Shown here: positions 7,700-16,144 of the stretch, piece after piece
Layout of the letters: each line of letters begins with the position of its first letter
How positions within the stretch are numbered: the stretch's first letter is position 1
NCBI GenBank assembly: GCA_034428935.1
Contig: DAOUHB010000138.1
Location: 1 to 52,031, forward strand
Direction: 5' to 3'
Length of the DNA stretch: 52,031 bases
DNA from: JAAYZQ01 sp034428935
GTDB taxonomy: Bacteria; Chloroflexota; Anaerolineae; JAAYZQ01
The notes under the pieces: model-generated
What the model was told of the DNA's origin: nothing
Database searches by the model: none
Seen by the model: only the letters and a program-made list of their open reading frames with translations
Translations under genes and position numbers: made by a program

Positions 7700-9660
7700 G
7701 CTCGCCTCCCCCGGGTCTGCCCCGGCCAGGCCGCTACGAGCGTGCCGATGATGAGCACCACGCCGCCGATCCACAGCCAGACGACCATGCGATTGACCAA
7801 CACCTGGAAAGCCGCCAGCCCGTCGGGCTCCAGGCTCGCCAGGACGACGTACAGATCCTCCCTCAAATTCGACCGCAGGGCGACCTCGGTCACCGCGCCG
7901 TCGACGTTGCTGTGCAGGTTCCGCTCAGGCCGCACGGTGGCCACCTTTCGCCCGCCGCGGTAGACGTCCAGCACGGCCTGGTTGCGGATCTTGTTGCCCG
8001 CTTCCTCGACCTGGCGGTACGCGTAGTCAGTGTAGGTCAAGGTGTATCCCTCAACCTCGACCGATTCGCCGGCCGCCAACGCCACCTGGACCTCGGCCTG
8101 GTACGCCTGAGAGCCGGTGATGCCGGCGACGATGAGCAGGATAGAAAAGTGGATGAGCTGCCCGCCATAGCGCCGCCTGTTGTTGCGCACGGCGCGGCCC
8201 GCGGCCACCAGGACGTTCTCGCCCGCCGAGCGCATGCGCGCCCGGATGCCGACGCCCATCTGGATGATAATAGTGGCCGCCACAAAGGCTGTCACCGAGA
8301 ACGAGATCACGGCCCACAGCTCGCGAATGCCCAGCAGGATCAGGAGCACGGCGGTGACGACGGCCACCAACGCCTGCACCCACAGGCTGCGCAGCAGCTT
8401 CTCGGCATCGATCCGCCGCCAATCCACCAGGGGACAGATCCCCACCAGGAGCACCAGGAGCAGGCCCAGGGGACCCATGAACCGGTTATAGTTCTCGGGA
8501 CCCAGGGAGCTGGCCACGCCGCGCACCGCCTCGGTAAAGGTCGGCCACAGGGTGCCCAGGAGCACTGCCCCGGCCGTGCCCAGGAAGAGCAGGTTGGTCA
8601 GCAGGAAGACAAACTCCCGCGAGAGCAGGTCGCCCAACTGGCCCTCTCCCTGGAGCTCCTCGCGGCGGGCGATCATCAAGCCCACCGTTGCGGCCAGGAT
8701 GAGGAGCATGTAGGCCAGGTAGTAATAGCCGATGGGCGACTGGGCAAAGGCGTGCACCGACTGGATGAGGCCCGAGCGGGTGACAAACGTGGCAAAGATG
8801 GTCAGCACAAAGGTGAGGGCGGCCAGGAAGACGTTCCAGGCGCGGAACATGTCGCGGCGCTCCTGGATAATGGCCGAATGGACCAGGGCGGTGGCCACCA
8901 GCCAGGGAATCAGCGACGAATTCTCAACCGGATCCCAGCCCCAGTAGCCGCCCCAGCCCAGCTCCAGGTAGGCCCACCAGGCACCGACCAGGATTCCCAC
9001 GCCCAGCGACGCCCAGGCCGCCAGCGTCCAGCGCCGCACGCCGCGCAGCCAGGTGGCGTCCAACTGCCCCGTCACCAGGGCCGCGAAGGCATAGGCAAAG
9101 GGGATGGTCCAGAGAGCATAGGCGGCAAAAATGATGGGCGGGTGAATGACCATCCAGAAGTTCTGGAGCAGTGGATTAAGGCTCACACCCTCGACGGGCA
9201 CCAGGGGCAGCACCTCAAAAGGATTGGTGAGGACGATGAGCAAGAGGGCAAAGAATGCCTGGGTGAGGGCCAACACACCCATGGCATACGGCCGCAGGTG
9301 GGCGTCCCAGGTCGGCCGCCGCAGGACCAGGACCCCGGTAAACAGCGCCAGCATCCACAGCCAAAGCAACTGGGAGCCCTCCTGGCCCGCCCAGAACGCG
9401 GCCAGGATGTACTCGGGCTTCAGATAGGTGCTGACGTGCTCGTAGACGTAGCGCACCACGAATTCGTGGCGAAAGAGCAGCACCAGCAGGAGCACCGACG
9501 AAATCGTCGACAGAACCGCAGTCGCCAACAGCGCATTGCGCGCGCTGGCCACCAACTCCGGCCGCCGTCCCCGCACCCCGACAACCGACGCCAGGGCCGC
9601 CCAGAGCGCCGCGGCCAATGTCACCCACAGAGCACCATAGCCTATGTCCGCCAGGACCAC
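7696..9660 (-). CDS. ccmF: CcmF cytochrome c haem lyase
   Basis: A 654-residue polytopic membrane protein of normal CcmF length. The haem-binding WWD domain reads WGGYWGWDPVENSS from W236, and flanking periplasmic His residues (for example in VIHPPIIF) are present. CcmF accepts haem from CcmE and catalyses thioether bond formation to apocytochrome c. The start is GTG 9660 behind GGGGGGA. The gene follows ccmE by 61 bases and overlaps the next gene by four. With no ccmH in the window, CcmF probably works here without its usual CcmH partner. Confidence 0.96.
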   Translation of the reverse strand: MVLADIGYGALWVTLAAALWAALASVVGVRGRRPELVASARNALLATAVLSTISSVLLLVLLFRHEFVVRYVYEHVSTYLKPEYILAAFWAGQEGSQLLWLWMLALFTGVLVLRRPTWDAHLRPYAMGVLALTQAFFALLLIVLTNPFEVLPLVPVEGVSLNPLLQNFWMVIHPPIIFAAYALWTIPFAYAFAALVTGQLDATWLRGVRRWTLAAWASLGVGILVGAWWAYLELGWGGYWGWDPVENSSLIPWLVATALVHSAIIQERRDMFRAWNVFLAALTFVLTIFATFVTRSGLIQSVHAFAQSPIGYYYLAYMLLILAATVGLMIARREELQGEGQLGDLLSREFVFLLTNLLFLGTAGAVLLGTLWPTFTEAVRGVASSLGPENYNRFMGPLGLLLVLLVGICPLVDWRRIDAEKLLRSLWVQALVAVVTAVLLILLGIRELWAVISFSVTAFVAATIIIQMGVGIRARMRSAGENVLVAAGRAVRNNRRRYGGQLIHFSILLIVAGITGSQAYQAEVQVALAAGESVEVEGYTLTYTDYAYRQVEEAGNKIRNQAVLDVYRGGRKVATVRPERNLHSNVDGAVTEVALRSNLREDLYVVLASLEPDGLAAFQVLVNRMVVWLWIGGVVLIIGTLVAAWPGQTRGRRA

Positions 9661-9721
9661 GATATCCCCCCTAGATGGCAGCGTTGCAGATTCTACAGCC
9701 CACCGAGCCCGCCGCCAGCCA

Positions 9722-10111
9722 CTATTCCTTTTCCTCGTACTTGGACGGGCACTTCATCAGCAGATCGTTGGCCTCAAAGACCCCGGCCTCGTGATTGTAC
9801 TTGCCAATGGCAACGGCTTCGACGGCATCGACCAGCATGTCGGGCTGCGGTCCGTGGTACGAGATGGGCAGCGTGCCCGTCTCGTCCTCGATCTGGAAAG
9901 TCAGGTGCAGCTCGCGGGTGTTCCACTCCACCGAGTTGGCCACGATGGCACCCGACACGCGCGAGTCACGCACCTGTTCGGCGTCCAGCGCTTTTACTTC
10001 GGAGATGGTCAAATAGTCACTGGTCGAGCCCGAAAAGCTGGTGGCAATAAGCAGGCCGATAACCAGGGCGACAACGACGCCACCCACCAGAAATTTCGTC
10101 GTCGAAGACAT
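9722..10111 (-). CDS. ccmE: CcmE haem chaperone of the CxxxY type
   Basis: A 129-residue protein with one N-terminal membrane anchor (FLVGGVVVALVIGLLIAT) and an OB-fold beta-barrel. In classical CcmE haem binds covalently to a His in an HxxxY motif near the C-terminus. Here that motif reads CPSKY, with Cys 121 and Tyr 125. This CxxxY variant is known from some archaea and sulfate reducers and usually goes with the absence of CcmH. Translation starts at ATG 10111 after GGAGGGAG. The gene sits directly upstream of ccmF. Confidence 0.95.
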   Translation of the reverse strand: MSSTTKFLVGGVVVALVIGLLIATSFSGSTSDYLTISEVKALDAEQVRDSRVSGAIVANSVEWNTRELHLTFQIEDETGTLPISYHGPQPDMLVDAVEAVAIGKYNHEAGVFEANDLLMKCPSKYEEKE

Positions 10112-10141
10112 TTCTCCCTCCTCAGAAGGTTGGGCGCGGCT

Positions 10142-11065
10142 TTAATAGCGTACAGGCGCGCCGCACGTCTGGCAATACTCGGCGTCGGGCCGAAGCTCGG
10201 CGCCGCACTTGTAACAGAAGGCAACGTCCAGGGCCTGCCGCCTGCCGGACGGACTGGGCCCGGAACGGTCGGAGAGGGCATTGCCCGCCGGCGGCCGGGT
10301 GCTGCGCCCCAGCCAGAACGCCGCACCCCCTACGGCCAGGAGCGCCACAAAGGCAACGACAAAGGTCAACACCGCCGAGTTACCAGCGCCGCCGCCCGTG
10401 CTCCCGGGCACCGCGGCCTGCGGTGCTGGCTGGTCTGGCTGGCTCGGCGCCGGATTTGTCAGCGCGTCATTGTCCTTATCGTAGCGAAAGGTCCAGGCCA
10501 GGGCTTCGCCGGCCCCCATGGAGCCCACGTCGATGCGATGATACTGGAGGCCATCGGTGCCGGCCTGGGACGTGCCTTCCGCCGGCTCGACGGCCAGGTT
10601 CTCCGCCGTGGGCGGCACCTGGAACTCGACCGACAGCTCCCCGATGGCATAGTCCGCGGTGTAGGCAAAGGCAAATTCCCGCTGTCCATCGGGCGAGACC
10701 GGAAGATCGTCATAGTACTCCAACTGGAAACCCGGGGCCGCCAACTGGAACGAGACCACCAGGGTTTCCCCATCGATGCGCGTGGTGTACTGCTGGTTCA
10801 GCCGCTCACCGGCCTCCGACAGGTAGGCCATGGCCGTGGGCCGGCCCACGCGCGCCGGGATGCGGACCTCGACGGCGGCCGGCAGCGGCGTTTCGGCCGT
10901 CAGAGCCCCCTGGTAGATGACCAGCATCTCGGGCCGGTCGAACTCGGGCCAGAGAGCGATGCTCAGGACCGCCAACTCTGGCGTTTCCTGGGCCCCTGCG
11001 GGGGCCAGGCCCCCGCTTATCAGAACCAAAAATCCCAGAATCAGGACTATGCCTGCTTGCTTCAT
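10142..11065 (-). CDS. Exported membrane protein with a C-terminal zinc ribbon, function unknown
   Basis: A 307-residue protein: signal peptide (1-25), an extracytoplasmic beta-rich domain (about 30-200), a Pro/Gln/Gly linker, a membrane helix (about 230-252) and a cytoplasmic C-terminus ending in a zinc ribbon with Cys 284/287 and 298/301 (FCYKCG, YCQTCG). It is the second zinc-ribbon membrane protein of this operon, lying between the DsbA-like gene (31 bases away) and ccmE. The layout resembles the CnaB/SHOCT-like protein: sensor-like outside, small module inside. No catalytic residues are seen. Confidence 0.75.
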   Translation of the reverse strand: MKQAGIVLILGFLVLISGGLAPAGAQETPELAVLSIALWPEFDRPEMLVIYQGALTAETPLPAAVEVRIPARVGRPTAMAYLSEAGERLNQQYTTRIDGETLVVSFQLAAPGFQLEYYDDLPVSPDGQREFAFAYTADYAIGELSVEFQVPPTAENLAVEPAEGTSQAGTDGLQYHRIDVGSMGAGEALAWTFRYDKDNDALTNPAPSQPDQPAPQAAVPGSTGGGAGNSAVLTFVVAFVALLAVGGAAFWLGRSTRPPAGNALSDRSGPSPSGRRQALDVAFCYKCGAELRPDAEYCQTCGAPVRY

Positions 11066-11096
11066 TGCTTCGACGTCCCGTTTCGCACCTCAGCTC

Positions 11097-12929
11097 CTAT
11101 TGGCCGACCATGGAGTCGAGTATGGCCTGAAAGTCCTCGAGGGCAGAATCGCCTGCAAGGGATTGGCCGTTGTTAAAGACATAGGCGGGGGCCATGGGCA
11201 CGCCGATCATGGCGCCCACCACCGTTCCGCCCTGGGCCCTGGTCAGGGCTGCGGCCGACACCATGCACTCCGCGAATTGATCCCCATCCAGGTCCAACGA
11301 CGTGGCGTACCCCTCCAAGGTATCCTCCAGGTCGCCGGATACTGTCCACTCTGCCTGGTTTTCGAAGAGCAGGTCGTGCATCTCCCAGGCCCTGTCCTGG
11401 GCGGCGGCGCACTCGGCGGCGATGGCCGCCTCCACGCCCGGCCCATCCGCGCTGTCCAGCCACGGGTGCAGGACATAGATCAGCTTGCCGGTCTCGATGT
11501 ACTGCTCGCGGAGCCCGGGCAGCACGTTCAGGGCGTGCTCTGCCGACTCCGGCCTGGCATAGTCCACGAAGGCCAGCATGGCAGCCCTGGCCGTCTGCAC
11601 GTCACCCACCACCCGCCAGTTACCGTCCGTCGGGACGATCTCGGGCGTCTGCTCCCCGGCTGCCAGGTATTCGATCACCTGCCCTAGCACCCCGATCGGC
11701 TGCCCGCCGCGGACGGGCAGATCATTGACCAGGAAGGTCGGCTCGGCGCTCAGGTTGAGTCCCAGCGACTCGGCGGTCATGACGTCGCCCTGCACGACGA
11801 CTGCCGATTCTTCAGAGTTCAGGCACTCTGTAAAAGTGGCCCCGTCTAACCCGATCTCCTGGGCATAGCCCTCGAAGGCGACCCGGGGATCCTCAGCTGC
11901 CTCCGACCACTCGCCCTGACCGGCAAAGAGCCTGTTGTGCATCTCCCAGTAGCTGTCCTGCTCTCCGGCGCACACGGCCGCCTGGGCCGCCTGGGTCGCG
12001 TAGGGATGGATCTGGGCGACGGGGTAATGGCGAAAGACAAAGCGCACCTCGCCCGTGTCCACGTAGCGCGCGATCAGTTCATGTTCCAGCTCGGCGCACG
12101 TTGTGCACTGATAATCGGAGAACTCGGTGACGACCACCGGCGCGTCGGCCTCACCCATGCTGCGGTAGCTGTCCGCAGCCACCTCCAGGGTGGGAGCCAC
12201 GCCTCCTGCCAAAAAGTACTCGATCTGCTTCTGGAAGGCGGCAAAGGGCTGCGCCCCCGAAAGCTCGGTGCCGTTGATGCGAAAGCCGGGCGTGCCCGAG
12301 ACGCCGACGCCGACCCCTTCGGCATAGTCGGCCTGTACTTGCTCCGCGTACTTGCCACCGTCAAGGCAGGCGTCGAACTGGGCCTGCTCCAGGCCCAGGT
12401 CTCCGGCCAGGGCCTTGAACGTGTCCCCGGCCGCCGCCGACCCCGACCACTCTTCCTGGGTGTTGAACAACTCGTCGTGCATCTCCCAGAAGCCGCCCTG
12501 CTCGCCGGCACACTCGGTCGCCTGGGCAGCCAGCTCCGCCTGGGGATGGATGGAAAAGAGCGGGTAGTGCCGGAACTCGTAACGAACCTGACCGTTCTGA
12601 ATATAGTTGCTGGCAATCTGCGGGAACGTCTCACGGACGTACACTGCGCAGTACGGTCACTGGAAGTCCGAATACTCGACGATGGTCACCGGGGCATCGG
12701 GCGCGCCCAGGGCTCGCCAGTTGTCCGGGTCCTTGGGCAAGTCGCTATACAGCGACTCGCCCGCCCCGGGTGTTGCGGGCGCCGCTTCCTCCACGGTCTC
12801 CACGCCCACCGCCGTGGCGGCCGGAGCACCGGCCGTAGGAGTGGCCATCTCAGGGCCGCAGGCGGCCACCAGCAGAGCCACCAGGGCTGCAAGGGCTACG
12901 ACGATAGTCCAACCATGCCTTTTGCTCAT
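11097..12929 (-). CDS. Putative selenocysteine-containing triple DsbA-like lipoprotein (TGA read through at 12659-12657)
   Basis: Predicted 610 residues. ATG 12929 follows AGGGGAAG. A signal sequence ends in LVAAC (C24), then a Pro/Ala linker. Domain 1 (about 75-240) reads EYSDFQ, TGA, PYCAVYVRETFPQ, so the TGA at codon 91 stands where the first Cys of a C-P-Y-C active site belongs, and the frame stays open for 519 further codons. The cis-Pro loop GVSGTPGF follows. Domain 2 (about 260-430) has a normal CTTC site (C275, C278). Domain 3 (about 445-605) has lost both cysteines (DYARPESAE). All three share the RHYP-like and WEMH segments of BdbD-type proteins. It is the first gene of the cytochrome c maturation operon and probably oxidises or isomerises exported thiols. 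The alternative is a nonsense mutation, which would leave a 90-residue fragment. Confidence 0.82.
12626..12659 (-). promoter_or_regulatory. Candidate bacterial SECIS element just after the in-frame TGA
   Basis: Starting 20 nt from the first base of the TGA, the mRNA contains a perfect 5-bp stem ACGUC/GACGU (12640-12636 with 12630-12626) closing a five-base loop CGUGA. The loop has a G in its second position and begins 21 nt after the TGA, in the range reported for bacterial SECIS elements. The stem is short and flanked by mismatches. A competing hairpin (CGUAC with GUACG) lies nearer the TGA. Support is moderate. Confidence 0.5.
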
Positions 12930-13024
12930 CAACTTCCCCTCACTCGAAATTCGGGTATTAGCCTCTCTGCTCCCGCGTGGCCGTGCGCACAGGCCGGTTG
13001 GGGGGCCTTATTGATCCGTCCGGG

Positions 13025-15499
13025 TCAGGTCTCTACGATGCGCCTGCCACGCAGCCGGAGCGAGTTGCTGACCACAAAGATGCTGCTAAAGGCCATCGCC
13101 GCGGCGGCCAGCACCGGGTGCAGCCGCAGCCCCAGCAACGGATAAAAGACGCCGGCGGCCAGCGGGATGAGGATGACGTTGTAGAAAAACGCCCAGAAGA
13201 GATTCTGCTTGATGGTGCGCATCGTCGCCCGGCTCAGGGCAATGGCCCGCGCCACCCCACGCAGATCGCCGCTCATGAGCGTCACGTCCGCGGCCGCCAT
13301 GGCCACGTCCGTCCCCGTTCCGATGGCAATGCCCACGTCCGCCTGGGCCAGGGCCGGCGCGTCGTTGATTCCGTCGCCGACCATGCCCACTACGCGTCCC
13401 TCTTCCTGGAGGGCGCGCACCTGGGCGGCCTTGTCGCCCGGCAGGACCTCGGCCACCACGCGCACCGGCAGGCCGCCCGTTCCCGCCTCGCCGGCCAGGG
13501 CGAGCTGCCGTGCCACGGCCTCGGCTGTGGCGCGATTGTCGCCGGTAATCATGACCACTTCCAGCCCGAGGGCTTGCATCTGGCGGATGGCCTCTATCGA
13601 TCCTTCTTTCAGCGTATCGGCCACGGCCACCACGCCCAGGGCCTCGCCCTCGCGAGAAACGAGCATGGCCGTCTTGGCCTCTTCCTCCAGCCGGAGCAAC
13701 GAATCCTCCAGCCCGTTCAGTGCGAGGCCCCGGTCTTCCAGGAGCCGCCTGGTGCCCACCAGCACCTCGGCGCCGTCGACCACGGCGGAGACCCCCTTCC
13801 CGGCCACGGCTTCGAACCGCTCCGGCTCGGCCAGCGCCAGGCCCGCCTCGCGGGCCGCCTGAACGATGGCCTGCCCTAACGGGTGCTCCGAGCCACGCTC
13901 GGCGGAGGCAGCCAGGGCAAGAATTTGCGAACCGGGCATGGCATCCGCGTCGATGGCCTCCACGTCCGTGACCGCCGGCTGGCCCCGGGTAATCGTCCCC
14001 GTCTTGTCCAGGATCACGGTCGTCAACTCGTGGGCCCTCTCCAGGGCCTCGCTGTTCTTGAACAGGACGCCCAGCTCGGCTCCGCGACCCGTGCCGACCA
14101 TGATGGCCGTCGGCGTGGCCAGCCCCAGGGCACAGGGGCAGGCAATGACCAGGACGGCGACCATGTAGATCATGCTCTGCGTAAAGCCGACGCCGCCGAT
14201 GAGGAGCCAGGCCAGGAACGTTAGTGTGGCGATGGCAATGACGATGGGCACAAAGACTCCCGAGACACGATCGGCCAGGCGCTGGATGGGCGCCTTCGAG
14301 CCCTGGGCTTCTTCGACCAGGCGGACAATCTGGGCCAGGGCGGTCTGGGCCCCGACCCGCGTGGCCTCGAATTTCAACAGGCCTTGTTTGTTAATGGTCC
14401 CGCCGACGATCTCGTCGCCGGGCTTTTTGTCCACCGGCAAGCTTTCGCCGGTCAGCATCGACTCGTCAACAGCCGAACGCCCCTCCACGACGACACCATC
14501 CACGGGCATCCGCTCGCCCGGCCGGACGACCACCAGGTCGCCCAGGACCACGGCCTCCACCGGCACCTCGATCTCTTCCTCGCTGCCGGGGCGGATGACG
14601 CGCGCCGTTTTCGGCCGGAGGCCCATGAGCTTCTTGATGGCCTCCGAGGTACGCCCCTTGGCCCGCGCCTCCAGCATTTTGCCCAGTTTGATCAAGGTGA
14701 TGATCAGGGCCGACGTCTCGAAATAGACGTGGTCGCCCAGGGCGGGGAAGAGCAAGACCGCCAGGCTGTAAAAGTACGCCGCCGAGGAGCCCATGGCCAC
14801 CAGTACATCCATGTTGGCCGAGCCAGCCCGCAAGCTTTTAAAGCCGCCGACGTAATAGTCCCAACCGACGTAGAACTGCACCGGCGTAGCCAGGGCTAAA
14901 AAGACCCAGTTCACCCACGGCTGGTGGGCCCACATACCCAGCAACCCGAAGTCGCGGGCCATGCTCACCAGGAAGAGCGGCAACGCCAGGGCGACGCCGA
15001 CCCAGAACTTGCGTGTCTGGTCCCGGATCTCGGCCTCGCGCGCGGCCCGCTCCACATCCTCGACGCTTTCGCCTTCGCCGGCGACGACCACGTCATAGCC
15101 GGCGTCGCGGATGGCACCCTGGATGGCCGCCAGGCTGGTGACGCCCGGCAGGTACTCCACGTGAGCACGCTCATTGGCAAGGTTCACGTTCGCCGCTACC
15201 ACGCCATCCAGCCGCTTCAAGGTCCGCTCGATGGTCGCAGCGCAGTTGGCGCACGTCATGCCCGTCACGGGCAGGTCGGCCTTGGCCGTCGCTACATCAT
15301 ACCCGATGTCCCGGATGAGCGCAAGAAAGTCCGTCTCTTTGACGACCGACGGATCGTAGATGACTGCCGCCTTTTCCGTGGCGAGGTTGACCGCCGCCTC
15401 CTCCACGCCTTCCATGCGTCGAAGGTTCCGCTCGATGGTCAGCGAGCAGTTGGCGCAGGTCATGCCCGTGACGGGCAGGCTGATCTGCTTCTTATCCAT
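13025..15499 (-). CDS. copA: Copper-exporting P1B-type ATPase
   Basis: An 824-residue CopA-type pump that exports Cu(I) from the cytoplasm. Two N-terminal metal-binding domains carry GMTCANC (C15/C18 and C83/C86). Further on are the TGES actuator motif, the transmembrane CPC (IACPCALG), the phosphorylation site DKTGT (D498) and the hinge motif GDGINDAP. An in-frame extension upstream is out of register with the neighbouring gene, so ATG 15499 is the right start. It overlaps the copZ stop by one base (TGATG). Last gene of the csoR-copZ-copA operon. Confidence 0.97.
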   Translation of the reverse strand: MDKKQISLPVTGMTCANCSLTIERNLRRMEGVEEAAVNLATEKAAVIYDPSVVKETDFLALIRDIGYDVATAKADLPVTGMTCANCAATIERTLKRLDGVVAANVNLANERAHVEYLPGVTSLAAIQGAIRDAGYDVVVAGEGESVEDVERAAREAEIRDQTRKFWVGVALALPLFLVSMARDFGLLGMWAHQPWVNWVFLALATPVQFYVGWDYYVGGFKSLRAGSANMDVLVAMGSSAAYFYSLAVLLFPALGDHVYFETSALIITLIKLGKMLEARAKGRTSEAIKKLMGLRPKTARVIRPGSEEEIEVPVEAVVLGDLVVVRPGERMPVDGVVVEGRSAVDESMLTGESLPVDKKPGDEIVGGTINKQGLLKFEATRVGAQTALAQIVRLVEEAQGSKAPIQRLADRVSGVFVPIVIAIATLTFLAWLLIGGVGFTQSMIYMVAVLVIACPCALGLATPTAIMVGTGRGAELGVLFKNSEALERAHELTTVILDKTGTITRGQPAVTDVEAIDADAMPGSQILALAASAERGSEHPLGQAIVQAAREAGLALAEPERFEAVAGKGVSAVVDGAEVLVGTRRLLEDRGLALNGLEDSLLRLEEEAKTAMLVSREGEALGVVAVADTLKEGSIEAIRQMQALGLEVVMITGDNRATAEAVARQLALAGEAGTGGLPVRVVAEVLPGDKAAQVRALQEEGRVVGMVGDGINDAPALAQADVGIAIGTGTDVAMAAADVTLMSGDLRGVARAIALSRATMRTIKQNLFWAFFYNVILIPLAAGVFYPLLGLRLHPVLAAAAMAFSSIFVVSNSLRLRGRRIVET

Positions 15500-15702
15500 C
15501 AGGCAGGGGGATAGCCAGCCTCGGCCAGGGTCTTTTTCAAGGCAGCCAGGGCGTCGTCGTCGCGCACCTGGAAGGTGGCCGCCTTGCCCTCCACGTCGCC
15601 GGTCACAAACTCGGCGCCGTCCACAAACCCCGTCTCTCTCTTGACGGTCATGACGCAGTGGTTGCAACTGATGCCCGGAATGCTCAGCGTAACGGTCTTC
15701 AT
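15499..15702 (-). CDS. copZ: CopZ-like copper chaperone
   Basis: A 67-residue single heavy-metal-associated domain. The metal site reads GISCNHC (C13, C16), and the rest follows the beta-alpha-beta-beta-alpha-beta pattern (TVTLSIPG, MTVKRETG, KAATFQV, ALKKTLAEAGY). It delivers Cu(I) to the CopA metal-binding domains. Its stop overlaps the copA start, and csoR ends 21 bases before it, so the three genes form one transcript. An AGGAGG-like site precedes the ATG. Confidence 0.95.
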   Translation of the reverse strand: MKTVTLSIPGISCNHCVMTVKRETGFVDGAEFVTGDVEGKAATFQVRDDDALAALKKTLAEAGYPPA

Positions 15703-15723
15703 AGAACCCTCCTTTTTCGGACT

Positions 15724-16002
15724 CTACATCTTGCCGGTGGTCTCGAACACGGACAGGATCTCGTCGATCACCCGCTCGCGCTCGGCCAGATCGTCGCCAC
15801 GAATGGCGGTGGTAACGCAGGTTTGCAGGTGCCGCTCGAGGATGAGTCGGTTCACCTTCTCCAGGGCACGCTGCACGGCCAGGTTCTGGTTGATGATATC
15901 CATGCAGTAGGCACCTTCTTCCAGCATGCGCTGGACGCCACGAACGTGGCCTTCGATGCTCTTCAGGCGGTTCACAATGCTTTGCGTGTATTCGTCACTC
16001 AT
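15724..16002 (-). CDS. csoR: CsoR-type copper-sensing repressor
   Basis: A 92-residue all-helical DUF156 protein. The Cu(I) ligands of CsoR are present in the expected C-H-C arrangement: C33 (EGAYCMD), H58 and C62 (LERHLQTC). Apo-CsoR binds DNA and represses; copper releases it. The start ATG 16002 is chosen because the domain begins there (MSDEYTQSIVNRLKSIEGHV); a longer open frame upstream runs through the promoter. It leads the csoR-copZ-copA operon. An inverted repeat and a promoter lie directly upstream, as expected for autoregulation. Confidence 0.94.
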   Translation of the reverse strand: MSDEYTQSIVNRLKSIEGHVRGVQRMLEEGAYCMDIINQNLAVQRALEKVNRLILERHLQTCVTTAIRGDDLAERERVIDEILSVFETTGKM

Positions 16003-16005
16003 CTT

Positions 16006-16038
16006 TACCCCCGAGCCCTCCCCTCGGGGGAGGGGGTA
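16006..16038. promoter_or_regulatory. Operator-like inverted repeat upstream of csoR
   Basis: An outer pair TACCCCC (16006-16012) and GGGGGTA (16032-16038) flanks an inner perfect 8-bp palindrome CCCTCCCC (16016-16023) and GGGGAGGG (16027-16034). G/C tracts bounded by TA are typical of CsoR operators. It lies between the csoR -10 box and start codon, so bound repressor would block transcription of the copper operon. That CsoR binds here is inferred. In RNA it could also form a hairpin. Confidence 0.55.
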
Positions 16039-16044
16039 CGAGGC

Positions 16045-16073
16045 AGTGTAGCATAGTGGACCAATCTTGTCAA
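16045..16073 (-). promoter_or_regulatory. Sigma-70-type promoter of the csoR-copZ-copA operon
   Basis: On the minus strand a perfect TTGACA (16073-16068) is followed after 17 nt by TACACT (16050-16045). The predicted start of transcription, near 16038, coincides with the edge of the inverted repeat. Confidence 0.7.
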
Positions 16074-16094
16074 ATTGCTCGGGCACAGGTGTGG

Positions 16095-16123
16095 TTGACA
16101 GCCGGGGCGTACTGGGGTATAGT
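16095..16123 (+). promoter_or_regulatory. Sigma-70-type promoter of the hydantoinase gene
   Basis: TTGACA at 16095-16100 and TATAGT at 16118-16123 have an ideal 17-nt spacer. The predicted transcript begins only about 15 nt before the ATG at 16145, leaving room for just the AGGAGG site. Confidence 0.75.
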
Positions 16124-16144
16124 AGCCGCCAGGAGGACCTGCGC

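Noticed and set aside
7912..10050. 712-residue open frame on the plus strand opposite ccmF and ccmE
   Set aside because: It is antisense to well-conserved genes and has low-complexity His/Gln/Arg/Gly-rich composition, as expected from the complement of GC-rich coding DNA.
9644..11176. 510-residue plus-strand frame opposite the ccmE region
   Set aside because: No recognisable domain; it lies wholly antisense to ccmE and the zinc-ribbon gene.
785..12659. Alternative genetic code with TGA read as Trp
   Set aside because: Many intact genes end in TGA with four-base overlaps to the next start, and one internal TGA clearly replaces Cys, not Trp.
12930..13024. Dedicated promoter for the DsbA-like selenoprotein gene in the 92-base gap after copA
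   Set aside because: Only a poor TAATAC-like -10 and no -35 at normal spacing were seen; read-through from the copper operon cannot be excluded.
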